From assembly GCA_036365455.1 (NCBI GenBank), contig JAWQUS010000007.1, positions 14,400,001 through 14,464,000 of the forward strand: 64,000 nucleotides of DNA, in the 5' to 3' direction. Below the pieces are notes generated by a model. The model worked only from the letters and a program-made list of their open reading frames with translations, was not told the origin of the DNA and did not search any database. The DNA comes from Macrosoma leucophasiata. Lineage: Eukaryota > Arthropoda > Insecta > Lepidoptera > Hedylidae. Shown here one piece after another: positions 32,301 through 42,957 of this stretch; position 1 is the first letter of the stretch, and every line of letters begins with the position of its first letter. The position numbers were made by a program, and so were the translations under genes.

Positions 32301-35300
32301 TGGACTACCCATCGACAACCAGTGGACGCCGTAAAACGAGGCGGTGCTGGTCGGGTGCCGGGTGGCTGTAGTGAGCTATAACCCTCATATGCTGGCCTAG
32401 ATGCGGGCGTTTTTTAAAAAGGTGACAATGCTGTTATAGAAAACTACAGGACAATCGCACTTCTGAGTCCCGTCTATAAGTGATCACGAACCGTCTATCT
32501 CTCAGACTCGACGACTTCTAGCCTCCCGAACAAGCCGGGTTCCGTAAAGGTTTTTAGTACCATGGACCACATGCACACGCTGCGACAGGTCAAACAGAAG
32601 ACTCAAGAGTATAACCAGCCCCTATGCCTAGCGTTCGTAGACTTTGAAGGCCTTCGATTTGGTTGAAATTTGGGCTGTGCTAGTCACTCCAGTGGTGCCA
32701 AGTCGACTACCGATACATCGAGGTGCTGAGGAGCTTATTCGAAAACACCACTATGTCAGTTCGTTTTTAGCATTAACGTAGAGTACGTCTCCAACCGCCG
32801 ATTTGCGGATGATATCGTAGTCATTCATGCCTGAGAACCTGGAAGACTTTGCTACAATGCTCAATAGCCTCAGTAAGTCCTCCCAACGAGTGGGCTCTAA
32901 AATGAACAAGACCATAAGAAGGCTCAAGGTCAACCAGAGATTAATGGAGAGAGATAGCTATGCTTAGAGTTTCTCTGCGAGATCGAATCAGATATGAGGA
33001 GATCCGTATGAGAACTAAAGTGGCAATTGGCAACCACATACCGGAAGGCGAAGCTTGGCGCGGCCCCCCACAAGGTGGACCAACGACCTGATGAAGGTCG
33101 CGAACAATCGCTGGATGAGGGCGGCCCAGGACCGTTCGTTGTGACAATCTTTGGGAGGCCTTTGCCCAGCAGTGGATGTTTTTTGGCTGAAATGATGATG
33201 ATGAAAAGGCCAAAACAGGCCAGAAAAATTACAGAAAATAGTAACAGTATGATAACCATTGATAAAGGAAGAGAAAGTAATATAAAAAATAAGAGTAAAC
33301 ATAAATTACGATTTGCGATGTGAGGTCGGGGATGTGGAAGGATATCGGCTTTTTAGGTTTAATATGGGTTCATCAAGATTCTGCAAAAAAACAATTACAG
33401 GGCATTTGTGAAATAAAAACGAGCAGTTTCATCACCCAAGTTTCATGAAAACCTGTTTTGTTTTTTTGTAAGAGCAAAATAAAAAACCAAAATGTCGGTT
33501 ATTTGGATTTTCAGAATTTTTTTGATTACCTCAAAATATTATACATAATATATATTGCGAAAATTTGTTGTAGTTATTTTTATGGCCTACAACTTTGCCA
33601 TTCAAGGTTTTTCGATAGGACTTATAGTTTCTCCTCAAACGTAATAAACATCCTCCCACTTGCCGACCTCAAATCATCCGTAATTTATTTTTTATTTTAT
33701 TTTCGTATTTCGAGATGGATAACCCTGTAACTTTTTTTGTCTAAAAAATTATCTATACTTACTGGCCTACCATGCTGAAATTGAAGGAACTTTGATTTGT
33801 ATCGGTCGCTCTCCAGCTATCGTTAAGAAGTTTGGAAGTGTTTTTTGTACACGCGAGAAAATCCGCAAATTTAATGTCTACAATGTATGAAGCTCGCGAA
33901 AACTTGCGAAAACGTTAGAACCGAGTAGGTATGTACGGCACGCAATTATTTTAGTGACATGACAGATGGATGCAAGTGGGAAGGTAGGGCGGGGCGCGTG
34001 TCACACGTCGTGTTGCCGTCGTTTAATTTACCTACGCGTTTTTTTTTTTTTTGGAAAAATCGTACGTATTACGTACGCCCCCCTGACATTGCTCTAAGCC
34101 TTCCCCTGAAGCCCTACTTTATACCGATACGAAGATCGCCGGGCCAGCTAGTATTGGTATAGATTTTAGTATTATTTAAGTAATTCATAACGGTGTCGTT
34201 AGTTCTGTCGATACCCGTTCATCATCACTTCAGCCGAAAGATATCCACTTCTACACAAAAACCTTTCTCAAAGATGTTTAACAGTGTTATGGGTCATTAG
34301 GTAATACGAGTAATATGACATAATCGCCATGCAGATTGACGATCGCAGCGGCGGTAGTTTTATAGCGGAACTGTGCTGCCCATCCCGCGTTTAGTATTTA
34401 CTACCGTCCTATTGGAATGTTTTGACGACACAAGCGGGAAGATTTTCCTCCAAGTAGGCGGTGGGTTAATCATCATGTTCCGACGCCAGGGCCGCATATC
34501 GATTAAAAAAACATTATAGGTAAGTAAATTGATACTAGACCTTTCCCAATCGACTGATTGCCTTATCCAAAGATATTAGATGAAGTTAGATTGACAAAAC
34601 ACACGCTTTTCTTTGAAAACTGTTTCAACCATTGTAAGTGGGTGGAGCTTATCATGGCACGAAAATATCGGTACACCAATTAGGCGCGAGGCAAACACAC
34701 CTGACTTCACCTGATTATAAGCACAGTATAGATACAAACAGTATGGAAACTAAGCCCATTTTATAAAATATTTACCTACACTCTATTGAAGCAACAGGGA
34801 TGTCACTAATTTTTTTAAATAATGGTGTTATTATTTTAGCATTTACTGACGTTTTATCAATCGTATTATAGAGTAAATAGTAGAGTGTAGGTAAATATTT
34901 TATTGGATAAATAAATACTATTTGTCTTTGAAACATATAGTCAATAAGTACTTAAAAGTTGTTAAGATATAACGATTCAAAATGTTGCGAATAGTGAAAT
35001 GACTCAAAACGGCCTAAACGACCCGGTTAGTCCAGCGGTGCGAAACCACCGTTTGATTCGAAGGGTCACGGGTTCGATCCCCGCACCGGAACAAATATTT
35101 GTATGGCCTACAGATATTTGTTTCGGGTCAGGGTGTTTGTGTATGTGCTGTATGTGTACAACGGCACCCACGACACAGGTTTATATTATACCTTCCTACT
35201 GTGGGACTGTGAGTGTAAGCGTATTTTATTTTTTTATTTTTATATAAAATTGCAGCACGTTATGACGTTACATCGCGGTAAAACAGTTTACAAATAATAA

Positions 35301-38300
35301 TATGTAGTCAATGTAGATTATCTTATGGTGTTGGTTAATACTGCAACGAGTTGTCAAGACCGGGCGAGTTTCTCTTCCCCTCACCCACTCGGGTAAGCAG
35401 GATAATAAATAGCTGCCTCGACGAACTTCGTATCGCCTTAGAGATATAAATAAACAAATTAACTGTCCAAAAAATCGAAAAAAAATAAATGGAGAATCAT
35501 CTTTACCATTTAGGGATACAAAAAAAGACTACAACCGATTCTCATACACACAAAATTTTATAATGATCGGTCTAGCCGCTGCAGAGGAGTATTGTTACAA
35601 ACACTGTCACACGAGATTTTTTTTAAATATGTTAGATATTATAACAATACATCATTCTTGCCTATCAAAATCACCAGGAAGTTTAAAAACGATAGCTCCG
35701 GTTTTGATGATGCAGAGTTCAAACAGTCGTATACCACGCAATACGCTAACACTCGTGGAAACAAAAACAAATCACAACGTGACCGCTCGTCTCGACGCGA
35801 CACTCGCTACTGTAGCACCACGAGAACCGCTTAGAGGCCTCGTAGATGCGCATGTTTGTGTGCGTGTGCCGTTTTGATCGCTTTGTACGTAGTTCCCTCA
35901 CTGTTCTATATTTACATTGTGTTATAAGTGTTTGATCGCGCCACAATACGTCAAAAAATGGCGTATTATCCAGTTTGAACACAAGTATAAAGATGTAACG
36001 TAACTACACGCCTGTAATCCCCGAAGGGGTATGCAGAGGTAAATGCATGCATACGAGCATACATGCAAACACCAACTACTCGCCGGTTACGTTTTGGCCC
36101 ATGTAACAGGTGGTGAACCTGTTGCCACCTCCGGGGACATTACCAAACTCCGAGGTACTGGGTAACTTCCAGAAAATGGAAAAATCCCAATAGAACCAGA
36201 GATAAAGGATTTTAAACCGTTATATCTGATAGCCGGAAATCGGGAAATATATAAGATAATCGGGAATTGAACCCAGGACCTCCAGCACAATAGTAGTGGC
36301 CTGCTACCACTACGCTACTGAGGCAATTAGTGCGTGTGTTGTTAGTAAAGACGTGATTGTACTAGAAAATCGAGATGTCCGTCGTTTTCCGTGTGAATGA
36401 GACAGCTGGCAATACTCCCCGTTTTGACACGATTTATTTGATGACGGACGATGTGATATAGTGTTTAACTTTTAAAAAAATAACAATATTATGACTTACC
36501 GGTGATAAGTTATGCTACTGAGTGATTTAGTTTGCTTTACTGTTTAATTTTTACACTCACACTAACACTGAACAATTTGGCATTTTTAACGGTTTCTTAT
36601 CATTAAGTTTGCGCTCGGCGGGCGAAAGAACAATGAATGGATGATTCTTGCCGCGCTCGGTAGGTACGGTCACCTGACCGTCCGCGAGTCTAAACGAACG
36701 CTCAGCGGCCGTTGCGTACTGTCGATCTAACTTCATCTAATATCTTTGGCCTTATCTATCTTATTCTTATTTTAATGTACCTATATTATCTTACCTTACT
36801 GATGGAGCAACAATAACACCAACTAGACATAATCTTGCTATGACTAGAGGATGTGAAGGTGGCATCTCAAAAATATGTTTTAGGAAGAATGTATTCAATT
36901 CCGATATCTGCCAGAATACAACTAATTGACTCAAAGCAAAAAATCTCATATATGTACATGTTGGGTCTAACCATCGCACAGGAGTCCACTGTACAGGTGT
37001 AAATTGTAGAATTGCTCTTTTAATCTTTCCTGTAGTCGATGAAATATCTCTGCAATTATTTTAAAAAAAACTTAAATCCCTGTACAATCAGTTAACTGTA
37101 AATAATTCAATAAATTTTACGGAAATTACATAACACGAAATTTTAGGAATAAAGCTCGATAAAACGTGTGAATTCAATTTTATTTATATTTTCCTCACCT
37201 GATGCTGACCCACTTGTACTCTCTCATTTCTAACGCTTTGCAAATTTTTAAACCACACCAAATTCCAAGACCGTTGCAAAGAAAAACATCTAATAATATT
37301 GAATCCCACCAACATTCTAAAAAGTTAGGCAGCAAGTGAGCAAATGCTATTTCTGTTATTTCCCACATTACAGATATCGCCCATAAAAGACCCATATGTC
37401 TGAACAGTATGGCCTTAAACATCCAACCCAAAAAATGCCCCCACGCAAACACATCCATATGCGACCATATCTTGGCTACACTTATATCTGAGCAATTGAC
37501 TGCATATTCCTGAAAAACACAAATAGATTATAATGAGATAGGTACATAAACAAACGTTTTTTTTTAAATTTTCAAACAGCACCAAAGTTATTTCAGAACA
37601 AGTAAATTATTTAAAAGTTTTTAAATTTTAACATCGCTTTAAACAGGTACCTAGCGGACGAATAGCCATTAAATAGGAACATAGAGCAACACGGGAGGGG
37701 AGTAGCCATATGCAATTATGCAGGCTTTCCCCTCTGTCAAAGTACAAGACAAGTGTACCTACGCCTGTCGCCCAGATGTTTAAATGTGTGAGTGAAATTA
37801 TTTATGTATTTTATTAAAGTCAAGGTGTGAGTTTCGTAGTAATAGACGATGGTTGTAGTGTGTGTGAATAACACGTAGTTCCCCCCGCAAAAATGACAGA
37901 ATGTTTTGCATCTGCAATAAACGCTATGGCTACCTACGGGCCTCCAGTCCGCCGCGGCGGCAGGTGGCCCGTGTTGCTCTATGAATAGGAATCACCGCTT
38001 TTAATCCAAGTCTCTAGAAAAAATTAAGTACCGCAAAGCTATCTTTTTATATCTTATTTATACCTGTAACTTATTTATCAAACGCATGTCAAATTAAGTA
38101 TGTGTTAATAAGTTAGTATTCAAGAAAGAAATAAGATTAGTTACATACCTTATCCATATCAATATGAAAATTGCGAAGATTGGGATCAACCCAATACATT
38201 ATTTCATACACAGTGGAATAACTTTGGAACAAAAGGAATAGAAGCGCAAGTAAGTAGAGGACTGACATTCCAAATACAATTCTCCATATTGCAGGATGAG

Positions 38301-41300
38301 GTCTGGTGAATGGTCCATTAGGAAATGTAAGAACTGATATTATTAGAAAGAAGAAAATCACACAGCATATTCCTGACCATATGTTATCCTGGATACTCGT
38401 TTCGTCCCTAAAACAATATTATCATTACTAATAAATTATGATTACATAGGTACTAATTTTATTAATCATGGTTAAGTAAGTAGGTACTTAATCTGTATTG
38501 TTCTTTGTGAAGTAGTGTATATTAGTAGAGTATTGTGAGAAAAGAGAAACTTATTAAACAAAGCACTTGTGTAAGCATTGTAAGCGATCAAGACTCAGTT
38601 CCGTAAGTCTACACAGACAACACACTAAGAGCCAATTCTGCTAACGTATGTAGTCATAATTGTCATTAAACGCGATTGATTCGCTTATGCCTCATACAAA
38701 CGTAACCGTTTATGGTAGCGATTTCAAACTGTGCAGATAAATTAAACGTTCCTAGTGCCACACCGCGGACACTCCGCCAAAATTCCATACGAACGCTTAA
38801 TTTGGTCTCCATTACACAGACATCAATCAGTGACGTATAGTTGCACGTGCACCTGTGTGCGTAGCACGTAGAGAATACCAAACGTCGCCCATAAGACAGG
38901 AGGAGGTTGGGTGAGGCGAGGAAATCGGGCGGTACGTCGATGTGTCCATTCTATATGTAGTTTTATTACATATTCTCTGCTAGTGCCTCCACACGGCTCC
39001 GATATCGACGTCGACCGGGCCGTTCTCCGCAGAAGCTCACGCAAGAAACATTGGAAAAACATTTCACAATGGAAGATTATGACATACCTACTTGCGATAT
39101 TAGGCCCGATTTTGTGTTTATAAAAAACTAAAAAAAACGTATAAAAAACTCAACAGCTCAAAGTACCATATATAGGAGATTTATGAATTCTCGTCAGTCC
39201 CTGCTCCAGATTTATACGATTTTTTTTATTTTATTGGGCTCTTTTTTGTACGTAGTTCGAAGATAATTGATCTTCTTAACCACTTAATCCCTGGTGGCAT
39301 TTGAATCTACGGATGTGTATTTTTCGACTAGCTTATTGTAGGCGATTTTTTTGTTGTTGCGGTCATGGTAATCAATAGGTACACGTAGTCTTCCAAAGGC
39401 AAGTTTCGTTTCTGTTACTTTGTATAAAATCTTGCAGTTGTTCGCGGTGTCCACCTCTTTCGACTTCCCGACATCTCCGTGAAAACGAAGCGCACGAGCG
39501 CACACTAGTAGGTAAGCTCCGTAGAATAGGTACCTACTTCCGAACTAAGCGATCGCCGTCCACACGCGACGATATAACTATGCCAACGCAATCGACAACC
39601 ATTTATCTAATGTACATCGTGGTACTGAGGAAACACGTACGAAAGAAAGGCCTATATCTACCTACGAAAACGCCACCAAGTCGATTCGCCAGACTTGCCA
39701 GTAACGGCATACGGAACTAAAATGTCGTAGCTCACTATGGCACCCATAAGGCTCAAGGTCACTTAGAGAACAATGGACAGAGCTATGCTCGGCGTTTCCC
39801 TGCGAGATCAAATCAGAAATGGGAAATATAGATCCGCATGAAAACCAAAATCACCGACATAGCCCACCGAATAGCGAAATTCAAGTGCAATTGTCAGGGC
39901 ACATAGCTCAAAGAACCAACGGCTATTGATTATTTATTAGATGGCAGAAGAGTTTTCGAGTGGCCACAGCGTTCCGGAAGATGAAGCATAGACAGACCCT
40001 TAACGAGGTGCATCAAGGACCTGGTGAAGGTCATGGGCAATCGTTGGATGAATGTGTCCGAGGACTATTCGTCGCGGCAATCTTTGATTTTTGTCCAACA
40101 GTGAGTGGGCTTTCAGCTGCATTGATGCTGCTGATGATGCTGATGATGATGATGATGATGATGAATAGTTGATCAAACATTCTTGAGCATGTTATTTAAG
40201 ATCAGAAGAGTAAGCATAGGATATGCATTAGTAAAATACTAATTCAGTTTTATAGTTTAACTGCAACACTAACACTAGAAACCTTCCATGTGCAAACTTG
40301 ACACACATAATCAATTATTATGTGCAGAAAGAAACACCAGACTATAACTTACTTTAAACTTGCAATTATATTTAAACATATACCTATACAACTGCATAAG
40401 TATATAAATATTGTAGTTGCTCAGTCATTAGCAGGTACAGATTAAATTAAAAAATACAGTAGAAGCTCTTTATTCGCGGGGTATAGGTATGTTCCGTAAA
40501 TATGCAGCGAATACAGAAATTGTGTATATGGAATGGTCATTTATATAGAATTATAGGGGATACGTACCTAGGCGACGAATTAAAAAAGCAAACACATAAA
40601 AAATTCAGTTTAATTTAAGTTTTTGACCATACATTTTGATAAGTTACAAGTTTGTTTTATATCTAAATCTTCTGTTTGTTTACATACTTAAAAACACTCA
40701 ATGCAGAGAAGGTGGCTTTACCTCAAAGGAACCATTGAACGAAACAATCAACGCTGTTAGCTTTTGAAAACACAATCTAGGCAATAAGGTCTATTCCATT
40801 GTAATAAGGTCTATTTTATTCATCTCTTGACGCATTGACAAAGAATAAGGAATACTTTCTATTTAGGGACATAATATAAATATGTACCCATTCAATCTGC
40901 GAATAAAGAAATCTTAAGCTGCGAATATAGGACTTGAGTCGCATTTTATCAATCCGCGAATAGTGAAAACGCAAATGAAGGAAGCGAGAATAAAGAGCTG
41001 CAACTGCTACAATGCTTTTAATGATCCAATTGCTACCTCCATTAAATAAACTTTATATTAATATTACTTATTTTACAATTGGACAGTTATGAAAGAAGCA
41101 TTCTGGCAGCCTTGCCCTCATAGCATTATTAAGCCTTAGAATTTTTAAAAACAAAAAAATATGCTAACTTTAGTCTACAATTTTTATAAGGTGTAATTCA
41201 ATTAAAATCATGTTTAACACCTCACAATGAGAATTTTTGATGGATCATCAAAAAGTTTGATAACATTGCACAACAACATGCGACATTGCCAGCAGGCAAC

Positions 41301-41850
41301 AGGCCCATTTATTGACAAAATCTGTTTTTTTACATTTTGAGTTTAGCTCAACTAGAGTTATTGTAAGTGATTTTTTTGACCTCAGTGTATTATATTTTTC
41401 GTTGTAAATGATGTACTTAAATATACATAATTTTACACAATATTTCACATTTGAGCAATATAACTTACGCAATCTCTATAATTGTTGAGGTAAGTAAGTA
41501 TATTTAAAGGATTCCAAATCATACAATTTATATTTAAAACATAATAATAAAGTTATCTATAACAAACAAATAGTATGGCACATAGCAACCAATATATAGT
41601 ACGTATTTGTTGCTAAGGGTCGTGCTAAATGAGGCTATCAAGTATACTTTAGTAAAATATAGAAATAATTTACGGAATACTATAATTACCTGACAAAAGC
41701 AGTGTATATGACAGAGGCAATAGACACCGCCAGAAGAGTGATAGTGTGCGGCTTATAAAAAAATTCTAAAGATATATCATCAACAGGCCGTTCATTTATG
41801 GAGCTAAAAGCTTCTTTATACTCGTTTGAAACGACCTGAGAATTATCCAT
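26283..41850 (-). CDS. Pss: Phosphatidylserine synthase (PTDSS1/2 type), six coding exons
   Basis: CDS on the minus strand: 41850-41690, 38407-38149, 37509-37199, 37049-36795, 26636-26414, 26330-26283. All introns have GT donors and AG acceptors, all joins keep phase, and the total is 1257 nt (418 aa). The enzyme swaps the head group of phosphatidylcholine or phosphatidylethanolamine for serine in the ER and mitochondria-associated membrane. Family hallmarks: [57 protein letters not shown] followed by [10 protein letters not shown] (the catalytic core), [12 protein letters not shown] and VAPSVRQYY. Several hydrophobic helices fit a polytopic membrane protein. The C-terminus ([15 protein letters not shown]) is basic and somewhat shorter than in human PSS1 (473 aa). 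Intron 5 is 10.2 kb and transposon-rich. Whether this is a PSS1 or PSS2 orthologue cannot be settled by eye; similarity looks greater to PSS1. Confidence 0.93.
26414..26636 (-). CDS. Pss: PSS exon 5
   Basis: Completes the Arg codon and encodes [37 protein letters not shown] and a final membrane helix ending in LYHRYFE. The acceptor is preceded by a 14-base T-run; a mariner ends only 61 bp upstream of it. Confidence 0.92.
26698..28002 (+). mobile_element. mariner (DD34D), full length, inactive
   Basis: A 1305-bp element flanked by TA, with perfect or near-perfect terminal repeats CGAGGGTGGATCCAAAAGTT / AACTTTTGGATCCACCCTCG. The transposase starts at 26875 ([20 protein letters not shown]), with the paired-like HTH region, GRPTTSTT and WVPRLLS, then MDESWVHHH (first Asp), FHQDNARVH (second Asp) and [20 protein letters not shown] (third Asp, 34 residues after the second). 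The catalytic residues are kept, but frameshifts near 27340 and stops near 27557 break the frame. It lies in PSS intron 5, antisense to PSS. Confidence 0.93.
28337..28580 (+). repeat. Interspersed repeat, copy 2
   Basis: Aligns with 20338-20580 (GTTGAGACTAGCATTTTATT, GGGTGACCATAATTTCCTTA, AATCGATTCGGTTATCGATT). Confidence 0.6.
28973..29365 (-). mobile_element. CR1-like LINE 3' end, short copy
   Basis: Nearly identical to 3008-3408 and to the UTR at 17440-17852. The 5' truncation falls at AAATTTTAAGCTTG, the same place as in the 3008 copy. Confidence 0.75.
29366..29480 (-). repeat. Fragment of the GTTTGTTTGTTTGAA repeat
   Basis: On the minus strand: TATGAAGCTGAAGAGTTTGT, GTTTGTTTGCTTGAACGCGC and CCGATTTGAAAAA, matching 58325-58430. 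It directly abuts the CR1 end. Confidence 0.55.
29690..29810 (+). mobile_element. LINE 3'-UTR fragment (GTCTATAGGCTGCAGTCATC family), copy 1
   Basis: CCTCAGGAGTGGTGACGCAT, TTTGTGTGGGTGTCTACAGG. Related copies: 48095-48220, 51055-51180, 51675-51794. This one has an internal T-rich insertion around 29740. Confidence 0.5.
29820..30405 (-). repeat. Interspersed ~600-bp repeat with TTCCGTAGT ends, copy 1
   Basis: Begins on the plus strand with GAGTTCCGTAGTAAACAAGG and a CTGTCTGT run, and ends GAACCCTATACTGCGCGTGG, CCCGACACGCACTTGACTTG. It is the reverse complement of 60385-60998; a piece is at 53567-53625. The GGGTTCCGTA/TACGGAACCC ends are inverted to each other. No coding frame. Confidence 0.6.
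30727..32048 (-). mobile_element. mariner (DD34D) second family, copy 1
   Basis: Terminal repeats GGTTGGGGAAAAAGTTTC / complement of ATACTTTTTCCCCAACC. The transposase on the minus strand starts near 31854 (MSESNEEIR) and its second half is an open 215-codon frame (31448-30801): [30 protein letters not shown] (first Asp), [11 protein letters not shown] (second Asp), [13 protein letters not shown] (third Asp, 34 residues on). The upstream half has frameshifts, including a duplicated CATTCATCA(A/T)TCAGGCA region near 31615-31640. It retains the WVPHELTE linker that copy 2 has lost. Confidence 0.92.
32400..33205 (+). pseudogene. RTE-clade LINE fragment, heavily decayed
   Basis: Pieces in several frames: [26 protein letters not shown] (near 32540), [30 protein letters not shown] (near 32960) and the TGATGATGATG tail at 33190-33205. 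It is missing long internal parts. Best parallel is the intact frame at 42973-45450. Confidence 0.7.
33210..34715. other. PSS intron 5 DNA without recognised features
   Basis: AT-rich to about 33770. The end near 34120-34152 (CGAAGATCGCCGGGCCAGCTAGTA) resembles a Helitron-like 3' terminus. No frame of interest. Confidence 0.35.
34722..35921 (+). mobile_element. TIR transposon with 7-bp TSD, copy 1
   Basis: Ends CACAGTATAGATACAAACA at the left and TGTTCTATATTTACATTGTG at the right, flanked by the 7-bp repeat TTATAAG (34715-34721 and 35922-35928). It is homologous along its length to 55296-56483 but carries a SINE at 35020-35240 and a 23-bp inverted copy at 34881-34903. The right end contains GTGACCGCTCGTCTCGACGC and TTAGAGGCCTCGTAGATGCG. 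No transposase frame, so it is non-autonomous. Confidence 0.8.
35020..35240 (+). mobile_element. tRNA-derived SINE, family 2, copy 3
   Basis: GACCCGGTTAGTCCAGCGGT, GGGTTCGATCCCCGCACCGG, body as in copy 1 and a T-rich end. Nested in the 7-bp-TSD element, so it is younger than that insertion. Confidence 0.8.
36000..36330 (-). mobile_element. tRNA-derived SINE, family 3
   Basis: On the minus strand the head reads GCCTCAGTAGCGTAGTGGTA (A box) and GTCCTGGGTTCAATTCCCGA (B box). The body runs to GAGGTACCCAG... and the conserved CCCCTTCGGGGATTACAGGC end. Headless copies form part of both palindrome arms (10640-10910 and 12245-12520). Confidence 0.7.
36795..37049 (-). CDS. Pss: PSS exon 4
   Basis: Encodes [20 protein letters not shown], then [20 protein letters not shown] and [10 protein letters not shown]. 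Acceptor TTGCAG at 37050, donor GTAAGA at 36794; the terminal Arg codon is split. Confidence 0.93.
37199..37509 (-). CDS. Pss: PSS exon 3 (catalytic core)
   Basis: Encodes [60 protein letters not shown] and [20 protein letters not shown]. The WE-TE / HLLPNF / ECWWD residues are those most conserved in the family. Acceptor TTTCAG, donor GTGAGG. Confidence 0.93.
37680..37983 (+). mobile_element. hAT-like MITE, complete
   Basis: Perfect 16-bp terminal inverted repeats (CATAGAGCAACACGGG / CCCGTGTTGCTCTATG) enclose 304 bp, flanked by the 8-bp direct repeat AATAGGAA (37672-37679, 37984-37991). The 8-bp duplication and CA...TG ends fit hAT. Partial copies: 2049-2107, 3490-3657, 45506-45640, 48472-48532, 62549-62622. 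Confidence 0.85.
38149..38407 (-). CDS. Pss: PSS exon 2
   Basis: Runs from the split Arg codon through [27 protein letters not shown] and [17 protein letters not shown]. Two membrane helices. Acceptor TTTTAG at 38408, donor GTATGT at 38148; ends in phase 0. Confidence 0.92.
38757..38980 (+). repeat. Two interspersed repeats side by side
   Basis: 38757-38875 matches the CCGCGGACACTCCGCC repeat of the palindrome arms; 38880-38980 matches the GTCGCCCATAAGA...ATTACATATTCTCT repeat of 18577-18680. Located in PSS intron 1. Confidence 0.55.
39730..40168 (+). pseudogene. RTE-clade LINE 3' fragment, decayed
   Basis: AGGCTCAAGGTCACTTAGAG, ATGCTCGGCGTTTCCCTGCG and the (GATGAT) tail at 40127-40168 match the RTE end. 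All frames are broken. It lies in PSS intron 1 in antisense orientation to the gene. Confidence 0.7.
40457..41007 (+). mobile_element. pogo/Tigger-like MITE
   Basis: Ends CAGTAGAAGCTCTTTATTCG and complement of GAATAAAGAGCTGCAACTGC, flanked by TA at 40455-40456 and 41008-41009. The CAGT...CTCT-TATTCGCGG terminal pattern resembles Tigger/pogo repeats. Subterminal GCGAATA motifs recur at both ends. No frame. Confidence 0.65.
41690..41850 (-). CDS. Pss: PSS exon 1
   Basis: Start codon at 41850-41848 ([14 protein letters not shown]), ending in YTAFVR with a split codon (phase 2). It contains the [11 protein letters not shown] motif and the first membrane segment. The donor GTAATT is at 41689. Confidence 0.9.
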
Positions 41851-42657
41851 TGTCTTTTCTTCATGAACCTTTGCTTCTTTCTCAAGAGAACCTCTTGTTA
41901 TGATGGTTTATGACATTTCATAAACTTAGCGACGATTTATATTTTATTTCACAGCCACAAAACACGAACATAATACCTACAGCTTAGATTAAATTTATAA
42001 ATCATTCAATTTTTAACTAAAATGGTAATACATAACATAAGGATGGAGAGCAAGACCTCAGACCGCAATGAGCAAGACCGCCTGATTTAATTTGACTTTT
42101 GTTGTTTGTTGACTTTGACTTTGACTAGTTTGACAGACATTTTTTTTTTGGACGGAATTTGTGTTGGCTGCCTGCCTCGAGACGGCACTAGTCTACTTCA
42201 CCCATTGACCTTTGTAATTATGAGCTCAATGACTTCACCGGGCAATCAGCGAGCGCAGAAGGTGCTCCAGCCTAAGAATTGAATACTGAATTCATTGATA
42301 TATATATATATACATGGAGAGGCCCTACAGTATGTATTATAGTACTCTGTGGGCCCTACCTACAGAATTGGCGTGACTATGTACGATTTGGGCGATTAAT
42401 ATGGCCGCCTTTCATAGGGTTGTTTTCGATAAATATCAATATCATCTTCTCATACATAAGCAGTTAATATCGATATTTTATCAACACGAATTCTTATTCT
42501 TTTAAAGTAAGTTTTTAAGCTAAGTTTTAGTAAAATATACTTACTAAATTAGAGTTGATTGTACTGTCATTTACATGCAAATTAAATAGTGAAATAAAAA
42601 GTTTTTAGTTTTTATGTTTTCGTTGTGTTTTCGATTGGAATTCGTTAAAGTTTGTAG
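41851..42657. promoter_or_regulatory. PSS upstream region
   Basis: About 800 bp between the PSS start codon and the THAP-like start on the other strand. It could act as a shared upstream region. No core promoter motif can be assigned by eye; an AT microsatellite is at 42297-42312. Confidence 0.3.
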
Positions 42658-42659
42658 CA

Positions 42660-42773
42660 ATGGTAAATAATTGCATAGTTGGAGGTTGTACTAGCTTATG
42701 GAATCCAGGAAGTGACCAAAGATTTCACGTGAACAAGTGTTTGAATAGTAATTTTTGTGTCGAATCCCTGTAG
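42660..42773 (+). CDS. THAP-like first exon candidate
   Basis: A short frame begins MVNNCIVGGCTSLWNPGSDQ and continues RFHVNK. A Cys-x4-Cys pair at residues 5 and 10 followed by an FH at the spacing seen in THAP zinc fingers suggests the first exon of a THAP-domain protein. A GT donor (CAC|GTGAAC) at 42729 would end the exon exactly after FH. No second exon with the CxxH pair was found downstream, where an RTE element starts at 42958. It may be a live gene with distant exons, a remnant, or chance. Confidence 0.3.
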   Translation: MVNNCIVGGCTSLWNPGSDQRFHVNKCLNSNFCVESL

Positions 42774-42957
42774 ACATATTCTTGTTGTATTTTCGCTTAT
42801 CTTGCTAAAATTATGAGTCAGTGTTTTAAACAAATTAATGAATGTTAACTTTAGTAATATCTAATAGTCTTACTTTGAATTACATTGATTTATGCAATAT
42901 TTAATAAGTTTGTTTTTATCTTAACGTTATCAGTAGTGTTGAAGTAGTGTGACCATA

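Noticed and set aside
32115..32318. 67-codon minus-strand frame
   Set aside because: No recognisable motif, short, inside a transposon-filled intron.
38911..39123. 70-codon frame in PSS intron 1
   Set aside because: It begins inside an interspersed repeat and shows no domain.
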